A stretch of DNA of 64,000 nt. Source: Methylococcales bacterium (lineage in GTDB: Bacteria > Pseudomonadota > Gammaproteobacteria > Methylococcales > Methylomonadaceae). Where the stretch lies: positions 1 through 64,000 of the forward strand of contig JASMBU010000001.1 in assembly GCA_030753675.1 (NCBI GenBank), read 5' to 3'. A program made the translations under genes and the position numbers. Numbering within the stretch: position 1 is the first letter of the stretch; each line of letters begins with the position of its first letter. The notes beneath the pieces are model-generated. The model was not told where the DNA came from, made no database searches, and saw only the letters and a list, made by a program, of their open reading frames with translations. Positions 18,247-27,282 of this stretch are shown here, piece after piece.

Positions 18247-19991
18247 TGGATAGCTTTCACTTCATTCGTCCACTATGGCTCTTGGCCTTAATCCCTTTTT
18301 TAGCATTACTTATTATCTTGCTAAAAAAACAATTCCAACACGGGCATTGGAACCGCATCTGTGATTCCGAACTGCTTCCTTTTATCCTCCAGAGCAATTT
18401 CCAACAACACTCTAAAGCACCGGTTTTCTTAACGGCTATAGGATGTCTGATCGCCATCCTTGCCATTTCAGGGCCGACATGGGAAAAGCTCCCCGCTCCA
18501 GTTTTTCGTAATATTTCAGCACTGGTCATTGTTTTGGATCTATCACAATCAATGAATGCTCAAGATATAAAGCCCAGCCGCTTAATCCGTGCTCGCTATA
18601 AAATAGCCGATATTCTCAAGCAACGAAAAGATGGCCAGACCGCCTTAATTGTTTATGCCAATAATGCTTATACCGTCACACCACTCACAAACGATATTGA
18701 AACTATTGCCAGTCAATTAACCGCACTTAACAGCCAGATTATGCCCCGACAAGGGAGTAATGCATATAATGCCATTAAAAAGGCCACCGCCTTACTCAAA
18801 CAAACTGGATTAAAGCAGGGCGATATACTCCTCGTTACTGATGGCATTAATGACTCGCTCATCACTAAAATAACCCCGGTTTTAGACACCTACCGATTGT
18901 CCATATTAGCCATAGGCACCCCATCCGGAGCCCCCATTAATATGCCCAACGGAGGTTTTCTAAAAGACCCTGTCGGCACCATTGTCATTCCTAAATTAAA
19001 CTTAACCGCCTTGGCCGAACTCAGCCATGCAGGCCATGGGATACTGCAAACGATTACCGCTGATGATACCGATACTAATGCCCTCGCTGCACGCTTTAAC
19101 CAACACCCGGAGAAAGCTAAAAATGAGTCACAAGATATTCAATTAGACCTGTGGCTAGAACGCGGCCCTTGGTTACTGTTTCTGGTTATACCGCTTGCCA
19201 GTCTATGTTTTCGACGTGGTATTTTATGTTGGTTGGCATTGTTTCTTTTACCGATTCCAAAAACCAGTCACGCTGAAGCCTTAGAAAATATTTGGCAAAC
19301 GCCCGACCAACAGGGTTATCAAGAATTCAATCAGGGTCAATTCTCTCAAGCCGCCGAAAAATTTAATAACACTGACTGGAAATTCAGCGCCCTTTACCGT
19401 GACGGCCAATATTCAAAAGCCATTGAGGCCTTGAGTGATGAAAACAGCGCTAAGGCCCATTACAACCGTGGCAATAGCTATACTAAACTGGGACAACTTC
19501 CTGAAGCGCTTAAAGCTTATAACGCGGCGCTAGCTATTAACCCTAACCATACCGATGCGCACTATAATAAAAAACTCATCGAAGATGCCTTAAAAAAACA
19601 ACAATCGTCTGACCAAGACTCCTCCAAGAATTCACCTCCCGATGAAGATTCACCGACCCATAACAATGATGAACCCAATGATACGAATGAGTCTCCAAAA
19701 GATCAACAAGATAACCCGTCGTCTCAATCAGAGCAAAATTCTAGCGCCAAAGAAACCCAAACGCCTGAAGATAACCTTAAAAAACCGAGCGATGAATCGA
19801 CCCATGCGCCTGAACTGAATCCGTCTAAAGATCATCTAGACCAAGTACCTGAAACAGAAGATGCGTCAAATAAGGTTAATGAGCAATGGCTCAAAAGAAT
19901 CCCCGACGACCCTTCTGGGTTATTGAAGAGAAAATTTAAATATCAATATAGCCAACAAAAAAATGATTTTGAAACTAATGAAAATTGGTAA
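18246..19991 (+). CDS. BatB/BatC-like vWA plus TPR membrane protein
   Basis: A 581-residue fusion. There are two N-terminal membrane helices (about 8-26 and 60-76), then a vWA domain with MIDAS DLSQS (98-102) and LVTDGIND, then a third membrane region near 300-335. Tetratricopeptide repeats follow at about 360-425, including KAHYNRGNSYTKLGQLPEALKAYNAAL. The last 150 residues are low-complexity, rich in Ser, Asp, Asn, Gln and Pro. In other bacteria BatB and the TPR protein BatC are separate; here they are fused. The start overlaps the BatA stop as TAATG. Confidence 0.88.
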   Translation: MDSFHFIRPLWLLALIPFLALLIILLKKQFQHGHWNRICDSELLPFILQSNFQQHSKAPVFLTAIGCLIAILAISGPTWEKLPAPVFRNISALVIVLDLSQSMNAQDIKPSRLIRARYKIADILKQRKDGQTALIVYANNAYTVTPLTNDIETIASQLTALNSQIMPRQGSNAYNAIKKATALLKQTGLKQGDILLVTDGINDSLITKITPVLDTYRLSILAIGTPSGAPINMPNGGFLKDPVGTIVIPKLNLTALAELSHAGHGILQTITADDTDTNALAARFNQHPEKAKNESQDIQLDLWLERGPWLLFLVIPLASLCFRRGILCWLALFLLPIPKTSHAEALENIWQTPDQQGYQEFNQGQFSQAAEKFNNTDWKFSALYRDGQYSKAIEALSDENSAKAHYNRGNSYTKLGQLPEALKAYNAALAINPNHTDAHYNKKLIEDALKKQQSSDQDSSKNSPPDEDSPTHNNDEPNDTNESPKDQQDNPSSQSEQNSSAKETQTPEDNLKKPSDESTHAPELNPSKDHLDQVPETEDASNKVNEQWLKRIPDDPSGLLKRKFKYQYSQQKNDFETNENW

Positions 19992-21744
19992 CCTAAAAGC
20001 TCAAATGACCTTATTATTTTTTGCACTTATGCTTTCGTTGTCTACTTTGCGCGCTATTACCGTTCCTTTATCGCGATTGATTTTTATCGTCTTAACCGTT
20101 ACGATTCTGCCTTGCTCATATGCCTACGCGACAACTATTTCTGTGACATCAGAGCGAAACCTCGTCACCCTAAATGAATCATTTCAACTGACCTTTTCAG
20201 CAACTGATACGCCCGATGGCGACCCAGACTTTTCCATTCTAGAATCTTATGTTGAAATTTTAAATCAACATAAAAATAGCAATACGTCGATTATTAACGG
20301 CCAATTCCAGCATCAAGAATCTTGGCATCTTAACGTACTGGCCAAACAATCTGGGGTTATCACATTGCCACCCGTCCCCTTTGGAAAAGATCTAAGTAAT
20401 ACCTTAATCATTACTGTAGTCACACCCGATCAGCAGGCAAATCTTTCATCGCCACAGCCCGACAAAGACCTCTTCCTACTGGTTGAAGTCTCGCCTGAAA
20501 AAGGTATCGTACAATCACAATTTATATATACCTTGCGCTTATTTAGACGCGTCAAAATCTCCCAGGCCGCCCTAACTGAACCCACCTCAGACACCGCTAT
20601 TATTGAACGATTAGGAGAGGACATATCCTATCAAGATCAACACAATAACCTTAACTATGAAGTGACTGAAAGAAAATATGCTATTTTCCCACAACAAAAG
20701 GGCCTCTTAACTATCGCTCCTGTTGCTTTAAATGCTGAAGTTTATAGCCCTCAACGCGGTCAATTTAACGGTTTATTTAATCGTTCTCGTACTCGTATCA
20801 CAAGAGTTTTTTCTGACGCTGTTCAACTCGATGTACAATCCGTTCCTGCACAATTTACTGCCTCCCATTGGTTACCCGCCCAAGCCTTACATATTGAGCA
20901 GTCATGGTCCGGTGATATTACTGACATGAAAGTCGGTGAGCCACTAACCCGTACCCTTAAGATCATTGCCCAAGGCACCACTGTTGGGCAATTACCCGAA
21001 CTTCATTCACTGCAACCCAATGCCGGAAGCGGACTCAAAACTTACCCTGATAAGCCCACGCTAAACGAAAAAAAAACCGATACCCTCATTGCGTATCGAG
21101 AAGAAAAAATCGCCTTCATTGCATCTAAAAAAGGGCTCTATCAATTACCGGCTATAAAAGTCCCCTGGTGGAATACCAAGACACAATCCGTTGAGCTCGC
21201 ACTTATTCCTGAAACTACCCTAGTCGCTACATTAGCACCCCAATCACCGCCAGTAATCCCAGATTCAACCCTAACCACAACACCCCAAGAAGAACTGCCT
21301 CTTAACTCCGCGCCAACAACCACGACTCGAGTCACGACTTATTTCTGGCCAAGCTTATCTTTATTTTTAGCTCTTAGTTGGCTCCTAACCCTACTATTAG
21401 GGCACCGAAAATCAAAGTCTTTATCCACACCTGAACAACAAACTCCGCCTTATAATCATAAGGTACTTAAACAAGCCTGCGCTGCCCATAATGCTGAATC
21501 CGCTAAAAACGCCTTATTACTCTGGGGACAACAATACTTTCAAGAAAAAAGTTTGCGTTGCATTGCATCCCGCTGCGATGCCCCATTAAAAAAAGAAATC
21601 CTCTTGCTTAACGCGATCTTATATAGCCCCGGTTGTGATGACTGGAACGGTGAAAACTTATACACGGCGTTTAAGGCCTTTGAACCTAAAGCACATGCCA
21701 CTGACGTGCCCCCGAATAAACTAAAACCCTTATATAAACTCTAA
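19963..21744 (+). CDS. BatD-like protein (oxygen tolerance family)
   Basis: Up to 593 residues. An N-terminal hydrophobic signal is followed by a periplasmic region of beta-rich repeats with the BatD pattern (ISVTSERNLVTLNESFQLTFSA, and DKDLFLLVEVSPEKGIVQSQ), a membrane helix near 460-480 (FWPSLSLFLALSWLLTLLLG), and a cytoplasmic tail. The start is uncertain: ATGs at 19963, 19978, 20005 and 20029 are in frame, all near the BatB stop at 19991. The later ones give a signal peptide of more usual length. Last gene of the MoxR/Bat set. Confidence 0.82.
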   Translation: MILKLMKIGNLKAQMTLLFFALMLSLSTLRAITVPLSRLIFIVLTVTILPCSYAYATTISVTSERNLVTLNESFQLTFSATDTPDGDPDFSILESYVEILNQHKNSNTSIINGQFQHQESWHLNVLAKQSGVITLPPVPFGKDLSNTLIITVVTPDQQANLSSPQPDKDLFLLVEVSPEKGIVQSQFIYTLRLFRRVKISQAALTEPTSDTAIIERLGEDISYQDQHNNLNYEVTERKYAIFPQQKGLLTIAPVALNAEVYSPQRGQFNGLFNRSRTRITRVFSDAVQLDVQSVPAQFTASHWLPAQALHIEQSWSGDITDMKVGEPLTRTLKIIAQGTTVGQLPELHSLQPNAGSGLKTYPDKPTLNEKKTDTLIAYREEKIAFIASKKGLYQLPAIKVPWWNTKTQSVELALIPETTLVATLAPQSPPVIPDSTLTTTPQEELPLNSAPTTTTRVTTYFWPSLSLFLALSWLLTLLLGHRKSKSLSTPEQQTPPYNHKVLKQACAAHNAESAKNALLLWGQQYFQEKSLRCIASRCDAPLKKEILLLNAILYSPGCDDWNGENLYTAFKAFEPKAHATDVPPNKLKPLYKL

Positions 21745-21756
21745 TCGATTGAGACT

Positions 21757-22371
21757 ATGGCGACAATTCCAAACATTCACGCCATTGTATTTGACCTCGG
21801 TGGCGTACTGATACAATTAGGTGAACAACTGATTAAAAACGAATGGCATACGACTGAAAGTAACCTCAATATGACGGGTGATGCATGGTTACTTTCTTCA
21901 ACAGCTCAAAATTTTGAAAAGGGCCTCATTACCCCCCTTGAGTTTGCTGAAACTATTATTTCTGAAATGTCTTTAAATATTACCCCGACACTCTTTATTG
22001 AGCACTTTAAACAATGGCCCGTTGGCCCTTATCCTGGTATCTTTGACACCCTTTCCCAACTGCGTGAACATTTCACATTGGGCATTTTTTCAAACACCAA
22101 TGCCATTCACTGGCCAAGACTCCTCAACGAAATGACACTGGCAGGCAAAGTCGACCACTATTTCGCATCACATCTCATTCACGTAGCCAAACCCAACCCC
22201 GAAGCCTTTACTTTTATTGCCAATGCTATGGGGCTCGAACCTAAGACCATTCTTTTCCTTGATGATAATCGGCACAATATTGACAGCGCACGTCAGGTTG
22301 GTTTTATCGCCCACCAAGTCATTGGATTTGAAGGCACCCTGCGCTGTTTACACCGCTTAGGTATCCTATAA
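21757..22371 (+). CDS. HAD-family phosphatase (YihX-like)
   Basis: A 204-residue haloacid-dehalogenase-superfamily hydrolase. Motif I is VFDLGGVLI, motif II GIFSNTNAIHW, motif III lies around AKPNPEAF, and motif IV is FLDDNRHNI. It resembles YihX (alpha-D-glucose-1-phosphatase), but the second motif I aspartate is replaced (DLGGV rather than DxD), as is usual in that subgroup. It starts 12 bases after batD. The substrate is not determined by sequence. Confidence 0.8.
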   Translation: MATIPNIHAIVFDLGGVLIQLGEQLIKNEWHTTESNLNMTGDAWLLSSTAQNFEKGLITPLEFAETIISEMSLNITPTLFIEHFKQWPVGPYPGIFDTLSQLREHFTLGIFSNTNAIHWPRLLNEMTLAGKVDHYFASHLIHVAKPNPEAFTFIANAMGLEPKTILFLDDNRHNIDSARQVGFIAHQVIGFEGTLRCLHRLGIL

Positions 22372-22422
22372 AAACAATACCGCTTATAATAAGCATCATT
22401 TTGTTTCGGAGACCCTAGGATC

Positions 22423-23415
22423 ATGAAGCCTCTATCTTTAACACAATTTATTTCAGAACAAGCAGGCGCCTCTGAATCCTTATCATTAGTCTTGGATGAT
22501 ATTATTTCCGCCTGCCAGCAAATCGCTGCCCTTGTCCATAAAGGCGACTTAACACAACTCTTAGGGGATGCTGACTCTGAGAATATTCAAGGTGAGATTC
22601 AAAAAAAACTTGATATTATTACCCATGATATTTTTGTCGAAGCCCTCATTAATAACCCTAATGTAGCGGGGTTAGCCTCAGAGGAGAACGATGAAATTAT
22701 CCCCACAAAAAATCATCACGACCCCCAAGGGAAATACCTCATTTTATTTGACCCCCTTGATGGCTCCTCCAATATAGATATTAATATGTCTGTTGGCAGT
22801 ATTTTTTCTATTTTACGTTGCCAGAACTCAAAAACACTTTCTGAAGCAGATTTCTTACAACCCGGTAACCAACAAATCGCCGCAGGGTTTGTACTTTACG
22901 GCCCCTCTACCATGATGATCATCACTACGGGACAGGGCGTTAATGCCTTTACACTCAATCCCCAAAACAATGAATTTATACTAACTCACCCCAATATAGT
23001 TATCGCTGAACATACGTGTGAATTTGCTATCAATATGTCTAACCAACGATTTTGGGAAAAGCCCGTACAACACTATATTAACGAATGTGTTCTTGGCTGC
23101 GATGGCCCTCGAGAGAAAAACTTCAATATGCGCTGGATTGCCTCATTGGTCGCTGAAGTCTATCGAATACTAACCCGTGGCGGTATTTTTCTTTATCCAC
23201 GTGACAACCATAAATCAAAATCAGGGCGGTTACGGTTAATGTACGAAGCAAATCCTATCGCCTTTTTAGTACAACAAGCTGGCGGCGATAGTTCTACAGG
23301 CCAAGAACAAATCCTTGCTATTCAACCCCATGAATTACATCAACGTGTACCGCTTATTTTAGGGGCCAAACAAGAAGTCCAACGCTTAAAAGAATATCAC
23401 CAGTCCTCTTTATAA
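22423..23415 (+). CDS. fbp: Class I fructose-1,6-bisphosphatase
   Basis: A 330-residue enzyme of gluconeogenesis (fructose 1,6-bisphosphate to fructose 6-phosphate and phosphate; Mg-dependent, cytosolic). The metal-binding signature FDPLDGSSNID lies at residues 109-119. The substrate-binding segment YPRDNHKSKSGRLRLMYEANP and the following AFLVQQAGG are intact. It could also serve a pentose or ribulose-phosphate cycle, but no partner genes are near. A GGAG/TAGGA ribosome site precedes the ATG. Confidence 0.94.
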   Translation: MKPLSLTQFISEQAGASESLSLVLDDIISACQQIAALVHKGDLTQLLGDADSENIQGEIQKKLDIITHDIFVEALINNPNVAGLASEENDEIIPTKNHHDPQGKYLILFDPLDGSSNIDINMSVGSIFSILRCQNSKTLSEADFLQPGNQQIAAGFVLYGPSTMMIITTGQGVNAFTLNPQNNEFILTHPNIVIAEHTCEFAINMSNQRFWEKPVQHYINECVLGCDGPREKNFNMRWIASLVAEVYRILTRGGIFLYPRDNHKSKSGRLRLMYEANPIAFLVQQAGGDSSTGQEQILAIQPHELHQRVPLILGAKQEVQRLKEYHQSSL

Positions 23416-23424
23416 GGCTTTTCT

Positions 23425-24081
23425 ATGTTCAAACAACTCTTCTCAGAATTTCTCGGAACCGCTATTTTAGTCTTTTGTGGAACCTCGGCTATTGTTGTTA
23501 ATGACATCAGCCAAGGGATGGTTAGTCATGTTGGAATCGCGCTAGTTTTTGGTTTAATTGTCCTCGCTGTGATCTATACCTTAGGCGATATTTCAGGCGC
23601 CCACATCAACCCCGCCGTCACCATTGCCTTTTGGCAAGCAGGTAAATTCCCAGGCCATAAAGTCATCCCCTATATTATTTGTCAAATCAGCGGTGCTATT
23701 TTAGCAAGCACGTTAGTTTACTGGCTTTTCTTCGGACATCCAACATACGGTGCAACACTCCCCGCCTATGGTATTTTGCAATCGTTTATTCTGGAAACTA
23801 TCCTCACTTTTATACTCATGCTTACTATTATCAATGTTGCCACGGGTTCCAAAGAGAAGGGCATTACGGCAGGGATTGTGATTGGTAGTGTTGTTGCATT
23901 AGAGGCACTATTTGCTGGCCCCATTTCTGGTGCCTCTATGAATCCGGCGCGCTCTATAGGTCCGGCATTGCTCAGTGGTCAATGGGAAACCTTATGGGTC
24001 TACATCACAGCACCCATTTTTGGTGCTAGCTTTGCTGTTAATTGTTGCCGGTGTTTGAAAGATTCACCGTGTTGTCGTTAG
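23425..24081 (+). CDS. Aquaporin / MIP-family channel with altered C terminus
   Basis: 218 residues with both pore motifs (HINPAVT in the first half, SMNPARSIGPALLSG in the second) and five clear membrane helices. After APIFGAS the frame runs into a cysteine-rich polar tail (VNCCRCLKDSPCCR) that overlaps the 3' end of nudE. A one-base shift near 24031-24033 would instead read LLLIVAGV and stop at 24058, a normal end to helix six. Either a recent one-base insertion or a base-call error may have altered the end. Water versus glycerol selectivity is not settled. Confidence 0.8.
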   Translation: MFKQLFSEFLGTAILVFCGTSAIVVNDISQGMVSHVGIALVFGLIVLAVIYTLGDISGAHINPAVTIAFWQAGKFPGHKVIPYIICQISGAILASTLVYWLFFGHPTYGATLPAYGILQSFILETILTFILMLTIINVATGSKEKGITAGIVIGSVVALEALFAGPISGASMNPARSIGPALLSGQWETLWVYITAPIFGASFAVNCCRCLKDSPCCR

Positions 24082-24625
24082 CGTCTGACAAATAATCCCG
24101 TATTAAATACAAGGCTGCAATAGAGCGCGCCTCAGTACACTCACCTTGCGCAAATAACCGCCCCAAATCATCTAATTTCCAGGGAACAACCTCTAATTCC
24201 TCAGGCTCATCCCCTACTAATTTTTCAGGGTATAACCCTTCAGCTAAAATGATATGGGTCATATGTTCTAAATAAGCAGGGGCTATGGACAATGAGGTAA
24301 TCATCGTCAATTCTCGAGCCCCGTAACCCACCTCTTCTTTCAATTCACGATTGGCCGCAACTATAGGTGACTCCCCATCATCAATTTTGCCCTTTGGTAA
24401 ACCTAGTTCATAACGATCAACTCCAGCGGCATACTCACGAACCAACAGTACGGTTGTGCTATCTAACATCGGTACAATTAAAACAGCCCCAGTAGAATTA
24501 CCGCGAGCTAAACGCTCAAAAGTTCGCTTTTCGCCATTACTAAACTCAAGATCTAATGCTTCAATACGAAAAAGTTGCGACTTGGCTACGACTGTTTTTT
24601 TATGAATGATCGGTTTTCTTATCAT
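24038..24625 (-). CDS. nudE: ADP compounds hydrolase NudE (Nudix)
   Basis: 195 residues with a full Nudix box, GLPKGKIDDGES...REL.EEVGYGA (about residues 95-118). NudE hydrolyses ADP-ribose, NADH and diadenosine polyphosphates. The assignment is helped by the divergent yrfG, the neighbour also found in E. coli. Its last 44 bases overlap the aquaporin frame on the other strand. Confidence 0.87.
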   Translation of the reverse strand: MIRKPIIHKKTVVAKSQLFRIEALDLEFSNGEKRTFERLARGNSTGAVLIVPMLDSTTVLLVREYAAGVDRYELGLPKGKIDDGESPIVAANRELKEEVGYGARELTMITSLSIAPAYLEHMTHIILAEGLYPEKLVGDEPEELEVVPWKLDDLGRLFAQGECTEARSIAALYLIRDYLSDANDNTVNLSNTGNN

Positions 24626-24669
24626 TTTTCTAGATGTCTTTTAACCCCAAAAACACTATACTCTCGAAC

Positions 24670-25326
24670 ATGATAAATTGGAATGAAATTGAAACTATCC
24701 TGCTCGATATGGATGGCACCTTATTAGATTTACATTTTGATAATTTTTTCTGGCAAGAACTTATTCCCATCAAATATGCTAAAAAACACCATTTATCATT
24801 AGCACAGGCACAACAACGCCTAAAACCTCTTTTCAAAAGTTATGAAGGAACACTAAATTGGTATTGTCTGGATTTCTGGAGCCAGGAACTGGATTTAGAT
24901 ATCTTGGGACTAAAAAATGAAATAGCCGATAAAATTGCTATTCGGCCGCATGCTCATTCATTTCTAGAGCAGTTAAATCAGCGTGAGCACCGTATTATTC
25001 TTGTCACCAATGCGCACCATCATAGCCTAAATCTAAAAATGGAGAAAACCCAACTGCTCCGATTTTTCCACCACGTGATTTCTTCACACAGCATTGGCTT
25101 ACCTAAAGAAAACCCACTATTCTGGAATAAATTAAAACAAATTGAGCCATTCGATAACGAACATACTTTATTGATTGATGACAGTCTAAACGTCTTGGAT
25201 TCAGCTAAAAATCATGAGATAAAATACCTTCTTTCGATTAACAAACCTGATTCTCATAAAGCAAAACGAACGATCACAACCTATGAGTCTGTTACCGATT
25301 TAGATGAACTCATAACGCTTCGTTGA
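24670..25326 (+). CDS. yrfG: HAD-family purine nucleotidase YrfG-like
   Basis: A 218-residue HAD hydrolase. Motif I is LLDMDGTLLDLHFDNFFW, very close to E. coli YrfG; motif II LVTNAHHHSL, the motif III Lys is in GLPKENPLFW, and motif IV is LLIDDSLNVLDSA. YrfG acts on GMP and IMP. I prefer the ATG at 24670 (MINWNEIETIL) to one at 24634, because the family starts here and it leaves room for a promoter toward nudE. The 3' end overlaps rhlB by 46 bases on the opposite strand. Confidence 0.85.
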   Translation: MINWNEIETILLDMDGTLLDLHFDNFFWQELIPIKYAKKHHLSLAQAQQRLKPLFKSYEGTLNWYCLDFWSQELDLDILGLKNEIADKIAIRPHAHSFLEQLNQREHRIILVTNAHHHSLNLKMEKTQLLRFFHHVISSHSIGLPKENPLFWNKLKQIEPFDNEHTLLIDDSLNVLDSAKNHEIKYLLSINKPDSHKAKRTITTYESVTDLDELITLR

Positions 25327-26573
25327 TCGTTATAAGAAGACCTCTTAGGCGACCGGCCTGCACCGGTCCTTTTAAAATGGCTTTTAGGCCGACGTTCCGG
25401 CTTTTTAATCTCAGGCAACCACTCTTTAGGAATTTTCAGAACCGGCACTTTTTGACCAATAAAGGTCTCAATATCAGGCATAGAATAGGCATATTCTTCA
25501 CAAATAAAACTAATCGCTTCACCCTCAGCACCAAATCGAGCCGTACGGCCTATGCGGTGAACATAATCTTCTGGGTCTTGTGGTAAGTCATAATTAAAAA
25601 CATGTGAAACATCAGAAATATGTAAACCACGCGCGGCAACATCGGTCGCAATTAACATGGTTAATTGATTCTCTTGGAATTTTTTTAATAATTTTTCGCG
25701 TTTATCCTGTGCCACATCACCACTTAAAACCGCTGAATTAAAATCATTTACTTTTAAGTAATCATATAACTTTTCTGCACAGCGCTTAGTATTAACAAAA
25801 ATAATTGCTCGTTTAGGCTGACGGGATTCCAACGCACCGATGAGTAGGGGTATCTTCTGCTCATTTGAGGGACAATAAGCACTTTGCTTAATTGCCTTAG
25901 AGGTGACTTGCTCCTCTTTAATCCGAATTAATTCAGGATTATTCATATGCTCATAGGCTAACTCAGTAACCTTATAAGATAACGTTGCAGAAAATAATAA
26001 ATTAAGTCTAGTTTCGGGTGCCGGCATACGTCTTAATAAGAACCTAATATCCTTAATAAAACCCAAATCAAACATTCGGTCGGCTTCGTCTAAAACTGAA
26101 ACCTGAATATTATCTAACGTAAAAGCCTTTTGTTTATAAAAATCTATTATCCGTCCAGGAGTCCCAATAATAATATCCACATTCGATCTAATTTTCTGTA
26201 ATTGTGCTTTATAACTGGTACCACCATAAATCAATGCCAAATTTAAATTGAGGTGTTTGGACAACAAAAGCGCATCTTTATGAATTTGTATTGCCAACTC
26301 GCGTGTAGGCGCCAAAATTAAGGCTCTAGGATTCTTTATTTGTTCACTCTCATCATTAATTAACTGCTGGAATGTCGCCAATAAGAAAGCCGCTGTTTTA
26401 CCGGTGCCCGTTTGCGCCTGACCCGCAATATCTTTGCCTCGCAGCGAAAGCGGTAATGTTTTATCCTGAATAGGAGAGCAATGTGTGAACCCTGCATCAC
26501 CTAGCCCTTTTAATAGTAAACTCGATAGCTCCAAGTTTTTAAATTCAGTTTCTGTTAAATGATTTTTTTTCAT
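25281..26573 (-). CDS. rhlB: ATP-dependent RNA helicase RhlB (DEAD-box)
   Basis: A 430-residue DEAD-box helicase. Motifs seen: Q motif GFTHCSPIQ, I AQTGTGKT, Ia PTRELA, Ib GTPGR, II VLDEADRM, III SAT, V ATDVAARGLH and VI HRIGRTAR, with a basic C-terminal tail (RRPKSHFKRTGAGRSPKR). RhlB unwinds RNA for the RNase E degradosome. Identity is supported by the divergent trxA-rho pair, the E. coli arrangement. Confidence 0.92.
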   Translation of the reverse strand: MKKNHLTETEFKNLELSSLLLKGLGDAGFTHCSPIQDKTLPLSLRGKDIAGQAQTGTGKTAAFLLATFQQLINDESEQIKNPRALILAPTRELAIQIHKDALLLSKHLNLNLALIYGGTSYKAQLQKIRSNVDIIIGTPGRIIDFYKQKAFTLDNIQVSVLDEADRMFDLGFIKDIRFLLRRMPAPETRLNLLFSATLSYKVTELAYEHMNNPELIRIKEEQVTSKAIKQSAYCPSNEQKIPLLIGALESRQPKRAIIFVNTKRCAEKLYDYLKVNDFNSAVLSGDVAQDKREKLLKKFQENQLTMLIATDVAARGLHISDVSHVFNYDLPQDPEDYVHRIGRTARFGAEGEAISFICEEYAYSMPDIETFIGQKVPVLKIPKEWLPEIKKPERRPKSHFKRTGAGRSPKRSSYNDQRSVMSSSKSVTDS

Positions 26574-26714
26574 AACCCATAAGGATAACGCATTTTAGCC
26601 TTTAAATTCTGTACTTTATTAAAAATAAAGACAGATTAACACCTATTAAGCCCAACAATATTAACTCAAGAGACTTCAATCACGCCTCTCTAAGCCGATT
26701 AATCGTTAATTTTA

Positions 26715-26743
26715 TTGACAAGGCTTCTCCAGACAACTAGCAT
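26715..26743 (+). promoter_or_regulatory. Sigma-70 promoter of trxA
   Basis: TTGACA (perfect -35) at 26715-26720 and TAGCAT at 26738-26743 with a 17-base spacer, about 30 bases before the trxA start. Confidence 0.65.
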
Positions 26744-26772
26744 CTACAAACATTTTAACTATGGAGAATACT

Positions 26773-27099
26773 ATGAGCAACGCTGTCATTCATGTAACAG
26801 ACAGTGATTTTAGCAAAATTGTTTTGCAGTCTGAGTCACCAATCTTAGTTGATTATTGGGCTGAATGGTGTGGACCATGCAAACAAATTGCTCCCATCCT
26901 TGATGAAATTGCCGAAGAATATACTGATCGCATCACCGTGGCAAAAATCAATATTGATGATAACCCACAAACTCCTCAAAATTACGGTGTGCGCGGTATA
27001 CCAACATTAATGCTTTTTAAAAACGGTGAAATAGAAGCCACTAAAGTAGGGGCTCTAACGAAAGGTCAACTTGCAAGCTTTCTAGATACAAATCTGTAA
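26773..27099 (+). CDS. trxA: Thioredoxin 1
   Basis: A 108-residue thiol-disulfide reductant with WCGPC (C33, C36), the buried Asp in ILVDYWAEW and the cis-proline loop [13 protein letters not shown] choose the second in-frame ATG (26773), since TGGAG lies just upstream and the protein then matches E. coli TrxA in length and start; the first ATG (26761) is inside that ribosome site. It reduces ribonucleotide reductase, PAPS reductase and others. rho follows in the same direction. Confidence 0.95.
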   Translation: MSNAVIHVTDSDFSKIVLQSESPILVDYWAEWCGPCKQIAPILDEIAEEYTDRITVAKINIDDNPQTPQNYGVRGIPTLMLFKNGEIEATKVGALTKGQLASFLDTNL

Positions 27100-27113
27100 C
27101 CGATATTTTTTAA

Positions 27114-27150
27114 CCCGATACAATTAAGTATTTTATTTGATTGTATCGGG
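27114..27150 (+). terminator. Hairpin after trxA
   Basis: Eleven-base perfect stem (CCCGATACAAT at 27114, ATTGTATCGGG at 27140) with a 15-base AT-rich loop. There is no T-run after it, so it may be an attenuator rather than a full terminator. Its right arm overlaps the -35 of the rho promoter. Confidence 0.5.
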
Positions 27151-27165
27151 TCCCTACGATATACT
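27137..27165 (+). promoter_or_regulatory. Sigma-70 promoter of rho
   Basis: TTGATT at 27137-27142 and TATACT at 27160-27165 with a 17-base spacer. A short stem (CTTACT/AGTAAG, 27173-27190) lies just downstream, in the roughly 110-base leader. Confidence 0.55.
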
Positions 27166-27282
27166 GACCTTGCTTACTGGATCTAGTAAGTATTAACCAA
27201 CATATAAAATCTCCAAAGAAAATCCAATTAGCCCATTTGTGCGGCATAAATTCATCCCTCTTTAAAACCCCTATCTTTATTT

